This document shows, piece by piece, positions 5,826-5,841 of a stretch of DNA of 5,841 nucleotides (positions are counted from its first letter, which is position 1; each line of letters begins with the position of its first letter). A model generated the notes under the pieces. That model ran no database searches and was not told where the DNA came from. It saw nothing but the letters and a program-made list of their open reading frames with translations. The stretch comes from CAYRNC01 sp964425645. Lineage in GTDB: Bacteria; Bacillota; Clostridia; Peptostreptococcales; Anaerovoracaceae. The position numbers were made by a program, and so were the translations under genes. The stretch lies in contig CAYRNC010000105.1 in NCBI GenBank assembly GCA_964425645.1, forward strand, positions 1 through 5,841, in the 5' to 3' direction.

Positions 5826-5841
5826 CTATTTTTAAAAAATA

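Overview
The window looks like chromosomal DNA from a low-to-moderate GC Firmicute, most likely a member of Clostridia. The reasons are strong AGGAGG-type ribosome sites, sigma-A-like promoters, a small GntR/ABC cassette of the YtrA/YtrB type, and a UPF0182 protein, SerRS and DUF951 protein of Firmicute flavour. This assignment is inferred from protein character and signals; no database search was possible.

Layout. (1) Positions 1-188 hold the 3' end of a plus-strand gene, recognised as the C-terminal tail of a UPF0182-family membrane protein, closed by a strong intrinsic terminator (209-251). (2) A sigma-A-like promoter (267-296) starts a plus-strand cluster with short gaps (26 and 24 nt). 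It contains an unusually long glutamine-synthetase-family enzyme (635 aa), seryl-tRNA synthetase (serS, 426 aa) and a 63-aa DUF951 protein. (3) The minus-strand half is a compact three-gene operon read leftward from about 5790: a YtrA-subfamily GntR repressor, a YtrB-like ABC ATPase with a GTG start, and a six-helix membrane protein that is presumably its permease. These three ORFs overlap by 4 and 10 nt. The two transcription units converge, and the DUF951 and permease coding regions overlap by 8 nt at their 3' ends.

How the genes work together. The plus-strand cluster joins ammonia assimilation (glutamine formation) with serine charging of tRNA, plus a small possible metal-binding protein; the joint logic is unknown. 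The minus-strand cassette has the design of an autoregulated ABC module: the GntR promoter (TTGACA-16-TATAGT) carries a perfect inverted repeat, TAGTTA-n6-TAACTA, over the -10 and predicted start, well placed for autorepression. Relatives in Bacillus (ytr operon) respond to cell-wall-active antibiotics, but the signal here is not visible in the sequence.

No RNA genes, mobile elements, CRISPR arrays or attachment sites were seen, and no gene-free stretch exceeds 300 bases. I do not see a clearly new biological system. The most unusual items are the enlarged glutamine synthetase, with its insertion next to the active site and extra helical tail, and the convergent overlap without an obvious terminator.
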